Shown: positions 7,381 to 16,289, counted from the first letter of the stretch. The stretch is 28,099 nt of DNA from CAYRPN01 sp964426135 (GCA_964426135.1 CAYRPN010000073.1:1-28099); one strand, 5' to 3'. Translations and numbers: made by a program. The notes: generated by a model from the letters alone, not told the origin.

Positions 7381-8862
7381 ATGCTGAACATCACCCGTGC
7401 ATTGGTACTCCTTGCTTGCCTTGGATCCCTGGCCACCGCCGCCCTGGCACAGGACACCGTCCGGCCCTCGGTGGTGAAAGTTCACACCACCAAGCGGTTG
7501 CCGCACCCGTTTCAGCCGTGGACCAAGCAGGCGCCGCAGAATGTCACCGGCTCGGGCGTGGTGATCGATGGCGAGCGTATCCTCACCAATGCCCACGTGG
7601 TCAGCTTCTCGCGCGAGATTTACGTGCAGGGCTACCAGTCTGCCGACCGGGTCGAGGCGAAAGTCATCGCCATCGCGCCGGGCATGGACCTGGCGATCAT
7701 CGAGCCTGCGGACAAAGCCTTCTTCAAAGATCGTCCGCCGCTGCCGCTGGCGGAGGGACTGCCCAAGCTCAAGGAAACCGTCAACGCTTATGGCTACCCG
7801 ACCGGCGGGCAGGAACTGAGCGTCACTGAAGGGATTATCTCCCGCGTCGAAGTCGCCGCCTATCGCGCCAACACCGTGGGGCTGCGCATCCAGGTCGATG
7901 CCGCGCTGAATCCCGGCAACTCCGGCGGCCCCGCCATCGTCGATAAGAAAATCCTCGGCATCGTCTTCAGCGGCATCCCCTCGGCGGACAACATCGGCTA
8001 CCTCATTCCCGCCGACGAAATCCGCACCTTTCTCGAAGACATCAAAGACGGCAAGTACGACGGCAAGCCCAATCTCTTCGCCGGGCTGCATTCGTCGGAG
8101 AACCCGGCCCTGCGCGATATGCTCAAACTCGACGCCGCCACCACCGGCATCATCGTCACCAACCCGCAGGAAAAGGACAGCCCGCTGCAGCGGTGGGACC
8201 TGATCACGCACGTCGGCGAGCATTCCATCGACAACGAAGGCCGCGTCTCGGTGCGCGAGGACCTGCGCCTGCGCTTCGAGTTCTTCGTGCCCAAGCTGGC
8301 CAAGGACGGCAAGCTGGAGCTTTCTCTTTTCCGCAAGGGCGAAAAACTGAAAGTGCAGGTGCCGGTGAAGCCCGAGCGCGACTGGCTGGTGCCGACGCTG
8401 GACAACGATTATCCGCGCTACTTCATTTACGGGCCGCTGGTCTTCACCGCGGTGACGCAGGAGTTCGTCGGCGCCGCCGGCGGACGTGTGCAGCAGATGC
8501 TCGGCCGGCTCGACAGCCCGCTGGCGACCCGCATCGGCGATATCCGTCAGTTCGACGGCGAAGAGCTCGTCTGCATCGCGGCTCCCATGTTCTCCCACAA
8601 GATCACCAAGGGCCTGGACAACCCCGTGCTGGGCGTGATCGCCGATGTGAACGGTGTGAAGATCAAGAGCCTGCGGCACCTGGTGGAGACGCTGCGCGAC
8701 AGCAAGGAAGAGTTCATCGTTCTCAACTTCGCCGACAGCCGGCCCTCCGTACTCACGTTCAAACGCAAGGAAATCCTGGCGGCGACGGAAGACATTCTGA
8801 CGGACAACGGCATTCGCGAGCCGTACTCGAAGGATTTGCGCGATGCGTGGGTGAAGGAATGA
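7381..8862 (+). CDS. secreted DegP/Deg9-like serine protease with two PDZ domains
   Basis: The 493-residue product has a signal peptide (cleavage near ALA-Q24). The trypsin-like domain has the catalytic triad His72 (TNAHVV), Asp103 (GMDLAII) and Ser181 (NPGNSGGP). A PDZ domain covers about 235-335. The C-terminal part (about 340-490) has YFIYGPLVF and then VLGVIADVNGVKIKSLRHLV. This arrangement resembles the plant Deg9-type and related bacterial proteases (second, atypical PDZ domain) more than classic E. coli DegP. It probably degrades or refolds damaged envelope proteins. The start at 7381 gives a clean signal peptide. An alternative ATG at 7315 overlaps the ribH stop (TGATG) and would add 22 residues. 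A TATCAT hexamer at 7348-7353 could be an internal promoter, so the gene may be expressed with or apart from ribH. Confidence 0.9.
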   Translation: MLNITRALVLLACLGSLATAALAQDTVRPSVVKVHTTKRLPHPFQPWTKQAPQNVTGSGVVIDGERILTNAHVVSFSREIYVQGYQSADRVEAKVIAIAPGMDLAIIEPADKAFFKDRPPLPLAEGLPKLKETVNAYGYPTGGQELSVTEGIISRVEVAAYRANTVGLRIQVDAALNPGNSGGPAIVDKKILGIVFSGIPSADNIGYLIPADEIRTFLEDIKDGKYDGKPNLFAGLHSSENPALRDMLKLDAATTGIIVTNPQEKDSPLQRWDLITHVGEHSIDNEGRVSVREDLRLRFEFFVPKLAKDGKLELSLFRKGEKLKVQVPVKPERDWLVPTLDNDYPRYFIYGPLVFTAVTQEFVGAAGGRVQQMLGRLDSPLATRIGDIRQFDGEELVCIAAPMFSHKITKGLDNPVLGVIADVNGVKIKSLRHLVETLRDSKEEFIVLNFADSRPSVLTFKRKEILAATEDILTDNGIREPYSKDLRDAWVKE

Positions 8863-8951
8863 CGAGAAAAGACGCGGGCGAGCCATGATGTGTTTGCTCG
8901 CTTGCGTTCGCCGGTGTTGTGGCCAAACAGTCGATATTCAATAACAGCGCC

Positions 8952-9695
8952 ATGCCCGATTCGCGCCGCCAGTTCGCTTTCACCCTGGTCGAGTTGCTGC
9001 TCGTCGTGGCGGTGATTGTGATCCTGATCGGGATGCTGCTGCCGGCGCTGAGCCGATCGCGCGACGCGGCGAACATCGTCACCTGTGCCACCAACCAGAA
9101 CCAGATCGGCCAGGCCCAGGCGGCGTATCTGGTCGACAACGGCAAGCGGTTTCCGCAACTGGCCAACTGGGCAGGCCTGATCGGCAAGAAGGGAACGAGC
9201 GGCAACTACAGCGCGTCGTCGCTCGATGTCACCAATCGTCCGCTGAACAAGTACGTCGGCAACACGCAGGACGGCTCCAGCGTCGACATCACGCAGTGTC
9301 CTTCGGACCTGGGCGATGCTTTCCCGTCGTACAACGGCAGCATCACCAACTGCTACAAGTTCTACGGCACCAGCTATCTCCCGCAGTGGAACAGCACCGC
9401 CTTCCGCGCTGCGATGGTGTATGGCCCCATCGGCGGGGCGCGATCCATGGGCATGGCACGGATCACCTCGCCCAAGAACAAGCTCCTGCTCGCCGACTGG
9501 TCCTGGCACGGCAACCGGCCCATCTCCGACCGCATGACCCGCTGGCACAACAAAGGCAACGTCCGCCAGTTCAACACGCTCTTCGCCGACATGCACGTCA
9601 GCTATTTCGTTTACCCCAACGAGGAAGTGGACGTGGAATACACCGGCGGAAGCTACGGCATCCTGCCGCCGAATCCGAGTTTTTTGTGGTGGTGA
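8952..9695 (+). CDS. prepilin-like (pseudopilin) protein, variant cleavage site
   Basis: From the ATG at 8952 the product is 247 residues with a type III signal: MPDSRRQFA, then Phe10-Thr-Leu-Val-Glu14 and a hydrophobic helix (LLLVVAVIVILIGMLLPAL). The residue before the expected cleavage is Ala9 rather than the usual Gly. The body carries the planctomycete pseudopilin pattern: SRDAANIVTCATNQNQIGQAQAAY early, and RWHNKGNVRQFNTLFADMHV near the end, where DMHV replaces the more usual DG-V. A GTG at 8919 would add 11 residues; no Shine-Dalgarno supports either start, and 8952 gives the shorter, more typical leader. It is related to the gene at 4831-5940 in architecture but clearly diverged. Confidence 0.83.
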   Translation: MPDSRRQFAFTLVELLLVVAVIVILIGMLLPALSRSRDAANIVTCATNQNQIGQAQAAYLVDNGKRFPQLANWAGLIGKKGTSGNYSASSLDVTNRPLNKYVGNTQDGSSVDITQCPSDLGDAFPSYNGSITNCYKFYGTSYLPQWNSTAFRAAMVYGPIGGARSMGMARITSPKNKLLLADWSWHGNRPISDRMTRWHNKGNVRQFNTLFADMHVSYFVYPNEEVDVEYTGGSYGILPPNPSFLWW

Positions 9696-9698
9696 AGC

Positions 9699-9824
9699 CA
9701 GATTTGAAATCTGAGATCTCAGATTTCAGATTTCGAATCTCAAATTTCGAATCTCAAATTTCAGATTTCAAATTTGAAATCTCAAATTTCAAATCTCAAT
9801 TCTCGCATTCCAAATCTCAAGCAA
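9699..9824. repeat. 14-bp tandem repeat array, AT-rich
   Basis: Nine consecutive 14-bp units related to CAAATTTCGAATCT begin 4 nt after the stop of the prepilin-like gene. Individual units vary (CAGATTTGAAATCT, CAAATTTCAAATCT, CAATTCTCGCATTC). Units are themselves nearly palindromic. The array is much more AT-rich than its surroundings. Confidence 0.9.
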
Positions 9825-9924
9825 CCGTTCAACGTGGCAATGTGTGGCAAACAAATCGCCGTTACTGCATCGATCGACTGACCAATATCGCGGGACGGTT
9901 TTTCCCTTTGCCTAGGAATCTCGC

Positions 9925-11289
9925 ATGTCCCGTGTTTCCATTGGACTCTGCATCGTCTTCGCCCTTTCGTTGACCTCGCTCGCCGCCGCCGAGGACTGGC
10001 CCTCCTGGCGCGGGCCGCGCGGCGATGGCACGAGCTTGGAGAAGGGCGTGCCCACGACGTGGTCCGCCGATGAAAACATCGCGTGGAAGACGGAACTGCC
10101 CGGCGTCGGCCACGCGTCGCCCATCGTGCATGGCGATCGCATCTTCACCGTCACCTGCATCACCGAAGGCGCCGACGCCGGCGCCCGGCAACTGCTTTGC
10201 CTCGATCGCAAGACCGGCAAGCTGCTGTGGTCGAAGACCGTGCTCGTCAGCCCTTTGGAACACAAACACAAGCTCAACAGCTTCGCCTCCAGCACGCCGG
10301 CCACCGACGGCAAACTGGTCTACGTGAGCTTTCTCGATCTGGTCGGCGAGGACGCCCCGGCTGATCCCAAAGCAGTGGCCGTCCCCGGCGCGGACAAGGC
10401 GAAGAACGCCGGCTCCATCGTCAACACCATCACCCGCAAAGGCACCGGCGGCAGCATGTTCGTCGCCGCCTACGACTTCGAAGGCAATCTGAAATGGTCC
10501 GCGCGCCCCGGCGTGTTCTCCAGCGTGCATGGCTACTGCTCCAGCCCCGTGCTCTACAAGGACAGCGTCATCATCAACGGCGACCACGACGGCCCTGCGT
10601 ACCTCGTCGCCCTCGACAAGCACACGGGCAAGCAGTTGTGGAAGACCCCGCGCGAGAACAAGACACGAAGCTACTGCACGCCGATCATCCGCGATATCGC
10701 CGGCCGCACGCAGCTCCTGCTCTCCGGCTCCAAGTGCGTCGCCAGCTACAACCCCGACACCGGCGAGCGAATCTGGATTCTCGATGGACCGACCGAGCAG
10801 TACGTGGCCTCGCTCGTCTACAACGGCGAGTTGCTCTTCCTCACCTGCGGCTTCCCCGAAGAACACGTCATGGGCATCAGGCCCGACGGCAGCGGCAACA
10901 TCACGAAGAGCCACGTCGCCTGGCATCACAAGACCAAGGACGCAGCCTACGTGCCCAGCCCAATCGCGGCGGGCGATTACTTCATCTGCCCCGACGATTT
11001 CGGCACCGTGACCTGCTACGTCGCCAAGACCGGCGAGATGGCGTGGCGCGAGAAACTCGCCCGGCATTTCTCCGCGTCGACGCTGCTCATCGACGGCCTC
11101 GTCCACATCACCGCCGACGAAGGCCTGGATCGCAGCGAGAAGGGCGTGACCTTCGTGATCAAGCCGGGGCCGAAGCTGGACATCGTGGCGAAGAACGTGC
11201 TGCCCGAGCCGGTGTACGCATCGACCGCGGTGAGCCAGGGGCAGCTTTTCATCCGCGGCGAGAAGACGCTGTGGTGCGTGGGGAAGTGA
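9925..11289 (+). CDS. secreted PQQ-like beta-propeller protein
   Basis: The 454-residue product has a signal peptide (1-22, ending SLAAAE) followed by WPSWRGPRGDGTS, a segment typical of planctomycete PQQ-binding-like repeat proteins. Propeller blades are marked by repeated (A/C)-x-D-x3-G-x2-x-W patterns: CLDRKTGKLLW, AYDFEGNLKW, ALDKHTGKQLW, SYNPDTGERIW and CYVAKTGEMAW. That gives a seven- or eight-blade quinoprotein-like propeller. No catalytic residues of true PQQ alcohol dehydrogenases are evident, so the family name does not imply an enzyme; BamB-like scaffolding is an alternative. AGGAA lies 7 nt before the ATG. The threonine ammonia-lyase gene follows 53 bp downstream. Confidence 0.88.
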   Translation: MSRVSIGLCIVFALSLTSLAAAEDWPSWRGPRGDGTSLEKGVPTTWSADENIAWKTELPGVGHASPIVHGDRIFTVTCITEGADAGARQLLCLDRKTGKLLWSKTVLVSPLEHKHKLNSFASSTPATDGKLVYVSFLDLVGEDAPADPKAVAVPGADKAKNAGSIVNTITRKGTGGSMFVAAYDFEGNLKWSARPGVFSSVHGYCSSPVLYKDSVIINGDHDGPAYLVALDKHTGKQLWKTPRENKTRSYCTPIIRDIAGRTQLLLSGSKCVASYNPDTGERIWILDGPTEQYVASLVYNGELLFLTCGFPEEHVMGIRPDGSGNITKSHVAWHHKTKDAAYVPSPIAAGDYFICPDDFGTVTCYVAKTGEMAWREKLARHFSASTLLIDGLVHITADEGLDRSEKGVTFVIKPGPKLDIVAKNVLPEPVYASTAVSQGQLFIRGEKTLWCVGK

Positions 11290-11342
11290 GCGACGGCACA
11301 GGGCGGCTGGCCTTCCGTTTTCCTTGCCTGCACAATGTCCCC

Positions 11343-12563
11343 ATGAGTCTCACCCTAGCCGATCTTCGCGCCGCGGCCGATCGCATCCGCGGCGCGGTGG
11401 AAGTCACGCCTTGTCCCGCGTCCGTGGCGCTGTCGCTGGCCACTGGATGTGACATTTTCTGCAAGCTCGATTACCTGCAGCGCACCGGCAGCTTCAAGGA
11501 ACGTGGCGGCCGCAACGCGCTGCTCCAACTGCCTGACGAGCAAAAGCAGCGCGGCGTCATCGCGGCATCGGCGGGCAATCACGCGCTGGCGCTCGCTTAC
11601 CACGCGGGGTTGCTGCGCATCCCGGTGACGGTGGTTATGCCCACGACGGCGCCGCTGACGAAGGTGCAGAACTGCCGGGCCTTGGGCGCCCAGGTGATTC
11701 TGCACGGCCTGACCATCGCCGATGCCGCCGTCAAGGCGCGCGAGATCATGCCCTCGCGCGGCCTGGCGTACATCAATGGCTTCGATGATGCCGCGATCGT
11801 CGCCGGTGCGGGCACGATGGGCCTGGAGATACTCGAGCAGGTGCCGCAGGCGGAGGCGATCATCGTGCCGATCGGCGGGGCCGGGCTGATCGCAGGTGTG
11901 TCGCTGGCGGTGAAGTCGCTGAAGCCGGCGATTCAGATCATCGGCGTCGAGCCGGCGCGCTGCGCCAGCTTCACCGCCGCGATGGAGGCGGGCATGCCGG
12001 TCGCCGTCGTCTCGCGGCCGACGCTGGCGGACGGACTGGCGGTGCCGAAGGTCGGCGAGCGTGCGTTCGAGATCGCGCGCAGCCGGGTGGATCGCGTGGT
12101 CACCGTCGGCGAGCACGACATCGCCACCGCGGTGCTTCGCCTCGCGGAACTGGAAAAGAGCGTGGTGGAGGGCGCGGGCGCCGCGGGTCTGGCGGCGCTG
12201 ATCGCCGGGCAGTTGCCGGAACTGCGCGGGAAGAAGGTCGTGCTGCTCTTGTGCGGCGGCAACATCGACATGCCGGTGCTCGGCCGAATCATCGACCGCG
12301 GACTGGCCGCCGATGGCCGGCTCATTCGATTCGAAACGACCATCAGCGATCGCCCCGGCGGGTTGGCGCGGTTCGCCGGCCTGATCGCCGAGGAAGGCGC
12401 ATCCGTTCACGACATCTACCACGATCGCGCGTTCTCCGGCGAAGACATCAGTGAAGTGACCATTCGCTGCGTCGTGGAGACGCGCGATGCCGAGCATGCG
12501 GCGGCGCTGGTTCTGCGGCTGCAGCGCGAGGGATACGTGGTGCGCGCTGGAGGCAAGGAGTGA
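11343..12563 (+). CDS. ilvA: threonine ammonia-lyase (threonine dehydratase) with ACT domain
   Basis: The 406-residue product is a fold-type II PLP enzyme that deaminates threonine to 2-oxobutanoate, the first step of isoleucine synthesis or a catabolic step. The PLP lysine is Lys52 in TGSFKERG. ASAGNHALALAYHA (75-88) is the substrate-binding Ser/Asn loop, and GGAGL (178-182) is in the phosphate-binding region. A single ACT domain lies at about 328-404 (RFETTISDRPGGLARFAGLI), as in the shorter form of the enzyme; the long biosynthetic IlvA has a different two-part regulatory domain. Catabolic TdcB or a serine racemase-like activity cannot be excluded. The start is chosen by homology: the reading frame stays open far upstream, but that part is a shadow of the PQQ gene. 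CACAAT lies 6 nt before the ATG. Confidence 0.93.
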   Translation: MSLTLADLRAAADRIRGAVEVTPCPASVALSLATGCDIFCKLDYLQRTGSFKERGGRNALLQLPDEQKQRGVIAASAGNHALALAYHAGLLRIPVTVVMPTTAPLTKVQNCRALGAQVILHGLTIADAAVKAREIMPSRGLAYINGFDDAAIVAGAGTMGLEILEQVPQAEAIIVPIGGAGLIAGVSLAVKSLKPAIQIIGVEPARCASFTAAMEAGMPVAVVSRPTLADGLAVPKVGERAFEIARSRVDRVVTVGEHDIATAVLRLAELEKSVVEGAGAAGLAALIAGQLPELRGKKVVLLLCGGNIDMPVLGRIIDRGLAADGRLIRFETTISDRPGGLARFAGLIAEEGASVHDIYHDRAFSGEDISEVTIRCVVETRDAEHAAALVLRLQREGYVVRAGGKE

Positions 12564-12579
12564 CGCAGCAGGGTGGGGT

Positions 12580-12697
12580 AGGGTGCGTCAAGGCTCGGCG
12601 CGGACGCACCGTGTTGGGCGCACTTCGCTGATTCGATTTGAACCTGATGAGGGTTGGTTCACCGTTGGTGCGTCCGCACCGAGCCTTGACGCACCCT
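12580..12697. repeat. 118-bp inverted-repeat element
   Basis: The 31-nt arms (12580-12610 and 12667-12697) match with one mismatch; both start AGGGTGCGTCAAGGCTCGG from the outer end. A 56-bp unrelated centre separates them. It sits 16 bp after ilvA and 15 bp before a TATAAT, with no coding capacity. It may act as a terminator-like hairpin for ilvA. Confidence 0.88.
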
Positions 12698-12712
12698 GCG
12701 GGATCACCGGCC

Positions 12713-12718
12713 TATAAT
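12713..12718 (+). promoter_or_regulatory. consensus -10 box directly before the CARDB/TonB-like gene
   Basis: A perfect TATAAT ends 10 nt before the ATG at 12729. TTGACG at 12686-12691 is a possible -35, but the 21-bp spacer is long; it lies inside the right arm of the inverted repeat. Transcription would start within a few nt of the ATG. Confidence 0.55.
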
Positions 12719-12728
12719 CCTTGACCGC

Positions 12729-14651
12729 ATGTTCGACCGTGAATCCATCCTGCCTTTATCGCTGGGCGCATTGATCGCCGCGCTGGCGCACCTGGTGCTG
12801 CTGCCGCTGTACGCGCAGAGTTGGGGCGATCGCGCGGCTTTCCCGCCAAGGCCACAGGCGAAGGACGAAATCGTCAAGCGAGACGAGCCGAAGCGCGAGC
12901 CGGAACAGAAAAAGGAAGAGAAGGTCGAGGAAGAAAAGAAGGACGATGCGCGATCCAAGGAAGATCCCGCGCCGGCCGCGCAGCCGCGCGTGGAAGGACC
13001 GGTGGATCTGATCGTCCCGCTGTTCAACACTCCGGCACGCGTGGTCAACGGCAGCAGCATCGTCGTGGACTTCGCCGCTTACAACCGCGGCGAGGGCACC
13101 ACCGGCGCCGGCGCGTGGAACGATCGCATCTATCTCTCGGCTGATCCGAACCTCGATGGCAAAGACGTCCCGCTGGCTGAATTGCCGCATCAGGGACCGC
13201 TGGCTCCGTCGCAGGAATATCGCGCGGTGGCTTCGATCCGCATCCAGGTGCCCGAGAAACTGGAAGGGGAGATGTTCCTGATCGTCCACGTCGATGCGGA
13301 CAACGCGGTCACGGAGACGGACGACGGCAACAACATCCGCGCAGTGCCCATCGTGATCGAACAGGTGGCGATCGGCAAGGATCGGCCGCGCGATGAAGTG
13401 GCGGTGGCGTGGATCGCGTATGACGATTTCAAGAAGCTGGTGGCGGTAGAAAGCACGACGCAGCAGCCTGCGATTCAGAACAAAGTGGACCCGGTGAAGA
13501 GCGCGCCGCTGCCGCGCGATCCAACGCCGCCAGCGCCGCCCGCGACCAAGCCAATCGAAGCCGCGCAGGCCATGCCGACGCCGCCGACGGAGCAGCCGAC
13601 CGCGCCGCCGCGGCAGCCTGTGCCGGTGGAGAATCCCGCGCTGCCGACGAAACTCGTGGAGGCGGAATCGCCGCTGACCACGCCCTCCCCCAGGCCCATC
13701 ACCCAGCCGAAGGCGGAGGCCATCGTCACTGCTCCCGCGCCGCCCAAGCCGCAGCCGGTGGCGGAAGGCCCCAGCCCCGTCGGTTCCCCCGTGAAGCAGG
13801 CGCCTGCCTTCACGCCGCGTTCCACGCCTGCCGGCCAACCCGCCACGCAGGCCGCCGCCAAGCTGCCCGAGCCGATCGCGCCCACTCACGATCCCAACGC
13901 GCTGGCCGCTCTGCCGTCGAAGATCGACGACGCCAGCCGCGATCCGGCGAAGTCCACCCTCGCCGCCATTTCACCCAAGCCCACGACGCAGCTTCCCGGC
14001 GAAACGCCGCTGCCCAAGCCTTCGCCGCTGCCCATCAAGCAGCCGGAGGTGAAGGCGCCGCCCGCGATCACCGGCCAGCCGACGCGCAGCGATCCCGCCA
14101 AGACGCCCAAGCCCGCGCCCGACGGCAAACTCGGCACCGCCAAGGCGGTCGATGGTCCTGACGATCCGCAGACCAAGCCGGCCCCGACTTCGCCGCAGCA
14201 GGGCGAGAGCGCGCCGAAATCGCAGGACACCAAGACGCAGCAGCCCACGCCGCCGAGTCCGCCGTCCAATCCCACGTCCGCGCCGAAGGAAGAGAGCAAC
14301 GTGCCGCCGACGATCCTTGACGACGTGCAATTGCCCGTCAGCCCCGGCGGCGTCATTACGCGGCAAGGCATCCAGATCGTGGCCGCGGTGCCTGAAATCA
14401 ACGTCACCTCATGGCTCGTTTCCGGCCCCACCGCGGTGAATCCCGTGGCTCGCATCACCTTCGACCGCAGCGGCCGGGTGCAGAGTGTGGAGATGCTCCG
14501 CTCCACCGGCCACGCGAACCTGGACAGCCCGGTGAAAGCGGCGTTCTACAGTTTCAAGGCGAAGGGCAAAGCGCTGGAGAAAGTGCGAAACACGTTCTCG
14601 ATGGAGATTCGCCTGCTGCTCAAGAGCGAGCGCGGGGTGGAAGAAGATTGA
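12729..14651 (+). CDS. TonB-like envelope protein with CARDB domain
   Basis: The 640-residue product has the layout of an energy transducer TonB with an extra domain. A membrane anchor lies at about 9-30 (PLSLGALIAALAHLVLLPLY). A highly charged Lys/Glu stretch follows at about 44-80. A CARDB-type Ig-like domain is at about 90-210, ending in HVDADNAVTETDDGNNI (187-203), the family's hallmark. A long Pro/Ala/Lys-rich spacer runs from about 230 to 535. The C-terminal TonB-like domain is at about 553-637 (VARITFDRSGRVQSVEMLRSTGHANLDSPV). TonB proteins carry inner-membrane energy to outer-membrane transporters across the periplasm, and the Pro-rich spacer fits that span. No ExbB/ExbD is adjacent, so an energised role is not shown. 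No Shine-Dalgarno precedes the start; a TATAAT lies 10 nt upstream. Confidence 0.82.
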   Translation: MFDRESILPLSLGALIAALAHLVLLPLYAQSWGDRAAFPPRPQAKDEIVKRDEPKREPEQKKEEKVEEEKKDDARSKEDPAPAAQPRVEGPVDLIVPLFNTPARVVNGSSIVVDFAAYNRGEGTTGAGAWNDRIYLSADPNLDGKDVPLAELPHQGPLAPSQEYRAVASIRIQVPEKLEGEMFLIVHVDADNAVTETDDGNNIRAVPIVIEQVAIGKDRPRDEVAVAWIAYDDFKKLVAVESTTQQPAIQNKVDPVKSAPLPRDPTPPAPPATKPIEAAQAMPTPPTEQPTAPPRQPVPVENPALPTKLVEAESPLTTPSPRPITQPKAEAIVTAPAPPKPQPVAEGPSPVGSPVKQAPAFTPRSTPAGQPATQAAAKLPEPIAPTHDPNALAALPSKIDDASRDPAKSTLAAISPKPTTQLPGETPLPKPSPLPIKQPEVKAPPAITGQPTRSDPAKTPKPAPDGKLGTAKAVDGPDDPQTKPAPTSPQQGESAPKSQDTKTQQPTPPSPPSNPTSAPKEESNVPPTILDDVQLPVSPGGVITRQGIQIVAAVPEINVTSWLVSGPTAVNPVARITFDRSGRVQSVEMLRSTGHANLDSPVKAAFYSFKAKGKALEKVRNTFSMEIRLLLKSERGVEED

Positions 14652-14879
14652 AACGATCGGGAGCGATTCGCCGCAGCCGCGACCGTGTGGGAATGTTGGA
14701 TTCGACGGTCTTCGTCGTTTCATCGCTCGCTGCTGCTGGCGACTGCGACAACGCCGCGAAGCCGGTTCGCGTTCGGCCATGACGTGCATCCTTTGCAGCA
14801 CTTCCCATCAGCGAACCTACCATATGATTCATCCATGGGCGTGACAGTGTCCGTCGCGCTTTTCTTCGAGGAGTGCATC

Positions 14880-16049
14880 ATGCAACGTCCCCTCACCCGC
14901 GTTGGGCTGCTGACGGCTTTGTGCCTCGTGCTCGCCACCGGCGCGCAAGCCGCCCCCAGCGACGCTCATGCCGCCAAGGCGAATGAATCGATCAGGAAAG
15001 CCATCGCCTTCCTCCGCACCACGCAGGCCGCCGATGGCAGTTGGAACGCCAAACCCGGGCCGGCGGTCACGGGGCTGGTGCTGGCGGTGCTGCTGGATCA
15101 GCCTGACATCAAGAAGGATGATCCCGCCGTGACGAAGGCCGTCGCGTTTATTCTCAAGCACGTGCAGAAGGATGGCGGCATCTATCCCGTGATGAACGAC
15201 GTGGGAATGCTGGAGAATTACAACACATCCATCTGCGTCTCCGCGCTGTCCCGCCTCGGCGGCGATCCGAAGATCGCCGAGGTCGTGAAGAACGCGAAGA
15301 AATATCTGAAAGACACGCAGTGGACCAGCGGCCAGCCCGATCCCAAGGGCGAGAAGGTCGGCGAAGATCATCCGTTCTATGGCGGCACCGGCTACGGCAA
15401 ACACGGCCGGCCCGATGGCAGCAACCTCAACGTCACGCTGCAGGCGTTCATCGACACCGGCTCGGACTGCAAGGATCCGGAGATCGTCGCCGCGGTGCAG
15501 TTCTTCAGCCGGCTCCAGGGCAGCAAAGCGAACACGAAGTACGGCGACAAGATTCAGCCCGACGGCGGCGCGGTCTACGCCACCAGCGTCGACAAGACCA
15601 AGATCGGCGTGCCGCAGAGTCAGGCCGGCGAAATCGAAATCAACGGCGCGAGCAAGCTGCGGACGTATGGCTCGATGACCTATGCGATGTTCCGCAGCTA
15701 CGTCTATGCCCAGCTCGACAAGAACGACCCACGCGTGATCGATGCCCTCAAGTGGGTTCGCCACAATTACACACTGGAAGTCAACCCCGGCATGCCCGCG
15801 GAGACGAAGTTCGCCGGTTACTACTACTACCTCGTGACCTTCTCCCGCGCCCTGAGCGCCTATGGCCAGGCGGAAATCGAATCCGCGGACGGCAAGAAGC
15901 ACAACTGGGCGAACGATCTGATCGACAAACTCGCGTCGCTGCAGAAACCGGACGGCTCGTGGATCAACGAACACGACCGCTGGCTGGAAGGCGATGCCGA
16001 TATCGTCACCGCCTATGCCTTGACCGCGCTGCAGGCGGCGCGGCGGTGA
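14880..16049 (+). CDS. secreted squalene-cyclase-like (alpha/alpha-toroid) repeat protein
   Basis: The 389-residue product has a signal peptide (1-21, ending TGAQAAP) and a string of prenyltransferase/squalene-oxidase-type repeats. Examples are AIAFLRTTQAADGSWN, AVAFILKHVQKDGGIYP, FSRLQGSKANTKYGDKI and LIDKLASLQKPDGSWIN. Each pairs helices with a QxxDGSW-like turn, giving an alpha/alpha toroid. The acidic DxDD motif of squalene-hopene cyclases is not seen, and the protein is about half their length. It is therefore better read as a secreted non-cyclase toroid of unknown function, as is frequent in planctomycetes. GAGGAG lies 6 nt before the ATG and fixes the start; an upstream in-frame extension to 14685 lacks such support. 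A second small toroid-repeat gene lies at 18026-18664. Confidence 0.85.
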   Translation: MQRPLTRVGLLTALCLVLATGAQAAPSDAHAAKANESIRKAIAFLRTTQAADGSWNAKPGPAVTGLVLAVLLDQPDIKKDDPAVTKAVAFILKHVQKDGGIYPVMNDVGMLENYNTSICVSALSRLGGDPKIAEVVKNAKKYLKDTQWTSGQPDPKGEKVGEDHPFYGGTGYGKHGRPDGSNLNVTLQAFIDTGSDCKDPEIVAAVQFFSRLQGSKANTKYGDKIQPDGGAVYATSVDKTKIGVPQSQAGEIEINGASKLRTYGSMTYAMFRSYVYAQLDKNDPRVIDALKWVRHNYTLEVNPGMPAETKFAGYYYYLVTFSRALSAYGQAEIESADGKKHNWANDLIDKLASLQKPDGSWINEHDRWLEGDADIVTAYALTALQAARR

Positions 16050-16289
16050 GGCGGAAACGCGGCGAACTTTTTTCTCAATCGCGGCTACGAAATTTCGAAT
16101 CGGCAACTGGAGTCCGTACGAAGCGCTGCCGATGAGAATCTCGCCGGGATGATGCAACGCTCGGTGTTTTGAAAAAAGTGAGATCGATTCGCGGCGGGCG
16201 TGTCACTCACTCGCTGGCTCTGGCATCGAAAGAGGCGCGTGCAATCGTTGCAGTTTGAAACTGGCGATCGTCTGCCGCGTAAGAACTAT

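Noticed and set aside
7111..8886. 591-residue open frame on the minus strand opposite the serine protease
   Set aside because: The plus strand has a full protease with catalytic triad and signal peptide; the minus frame shows only composition-driven His/Arg/Val/Asp-rich sequence typical of GC-rich antisense frames.
10494..11342. N-terminal extension of the threonine ammonia-lyase frame
   Set aside because: The frame is open only because it lies opposite-phase to the PQQ gene; the enzyme's family N-terminus begins at 11343.
12756..13889. 377-residue minus-strand frame opposite the TonB-like gene
   Set aside because: It is rich in Arg/Gly and low-complexity, mirroring the Pro-rich coding strand.
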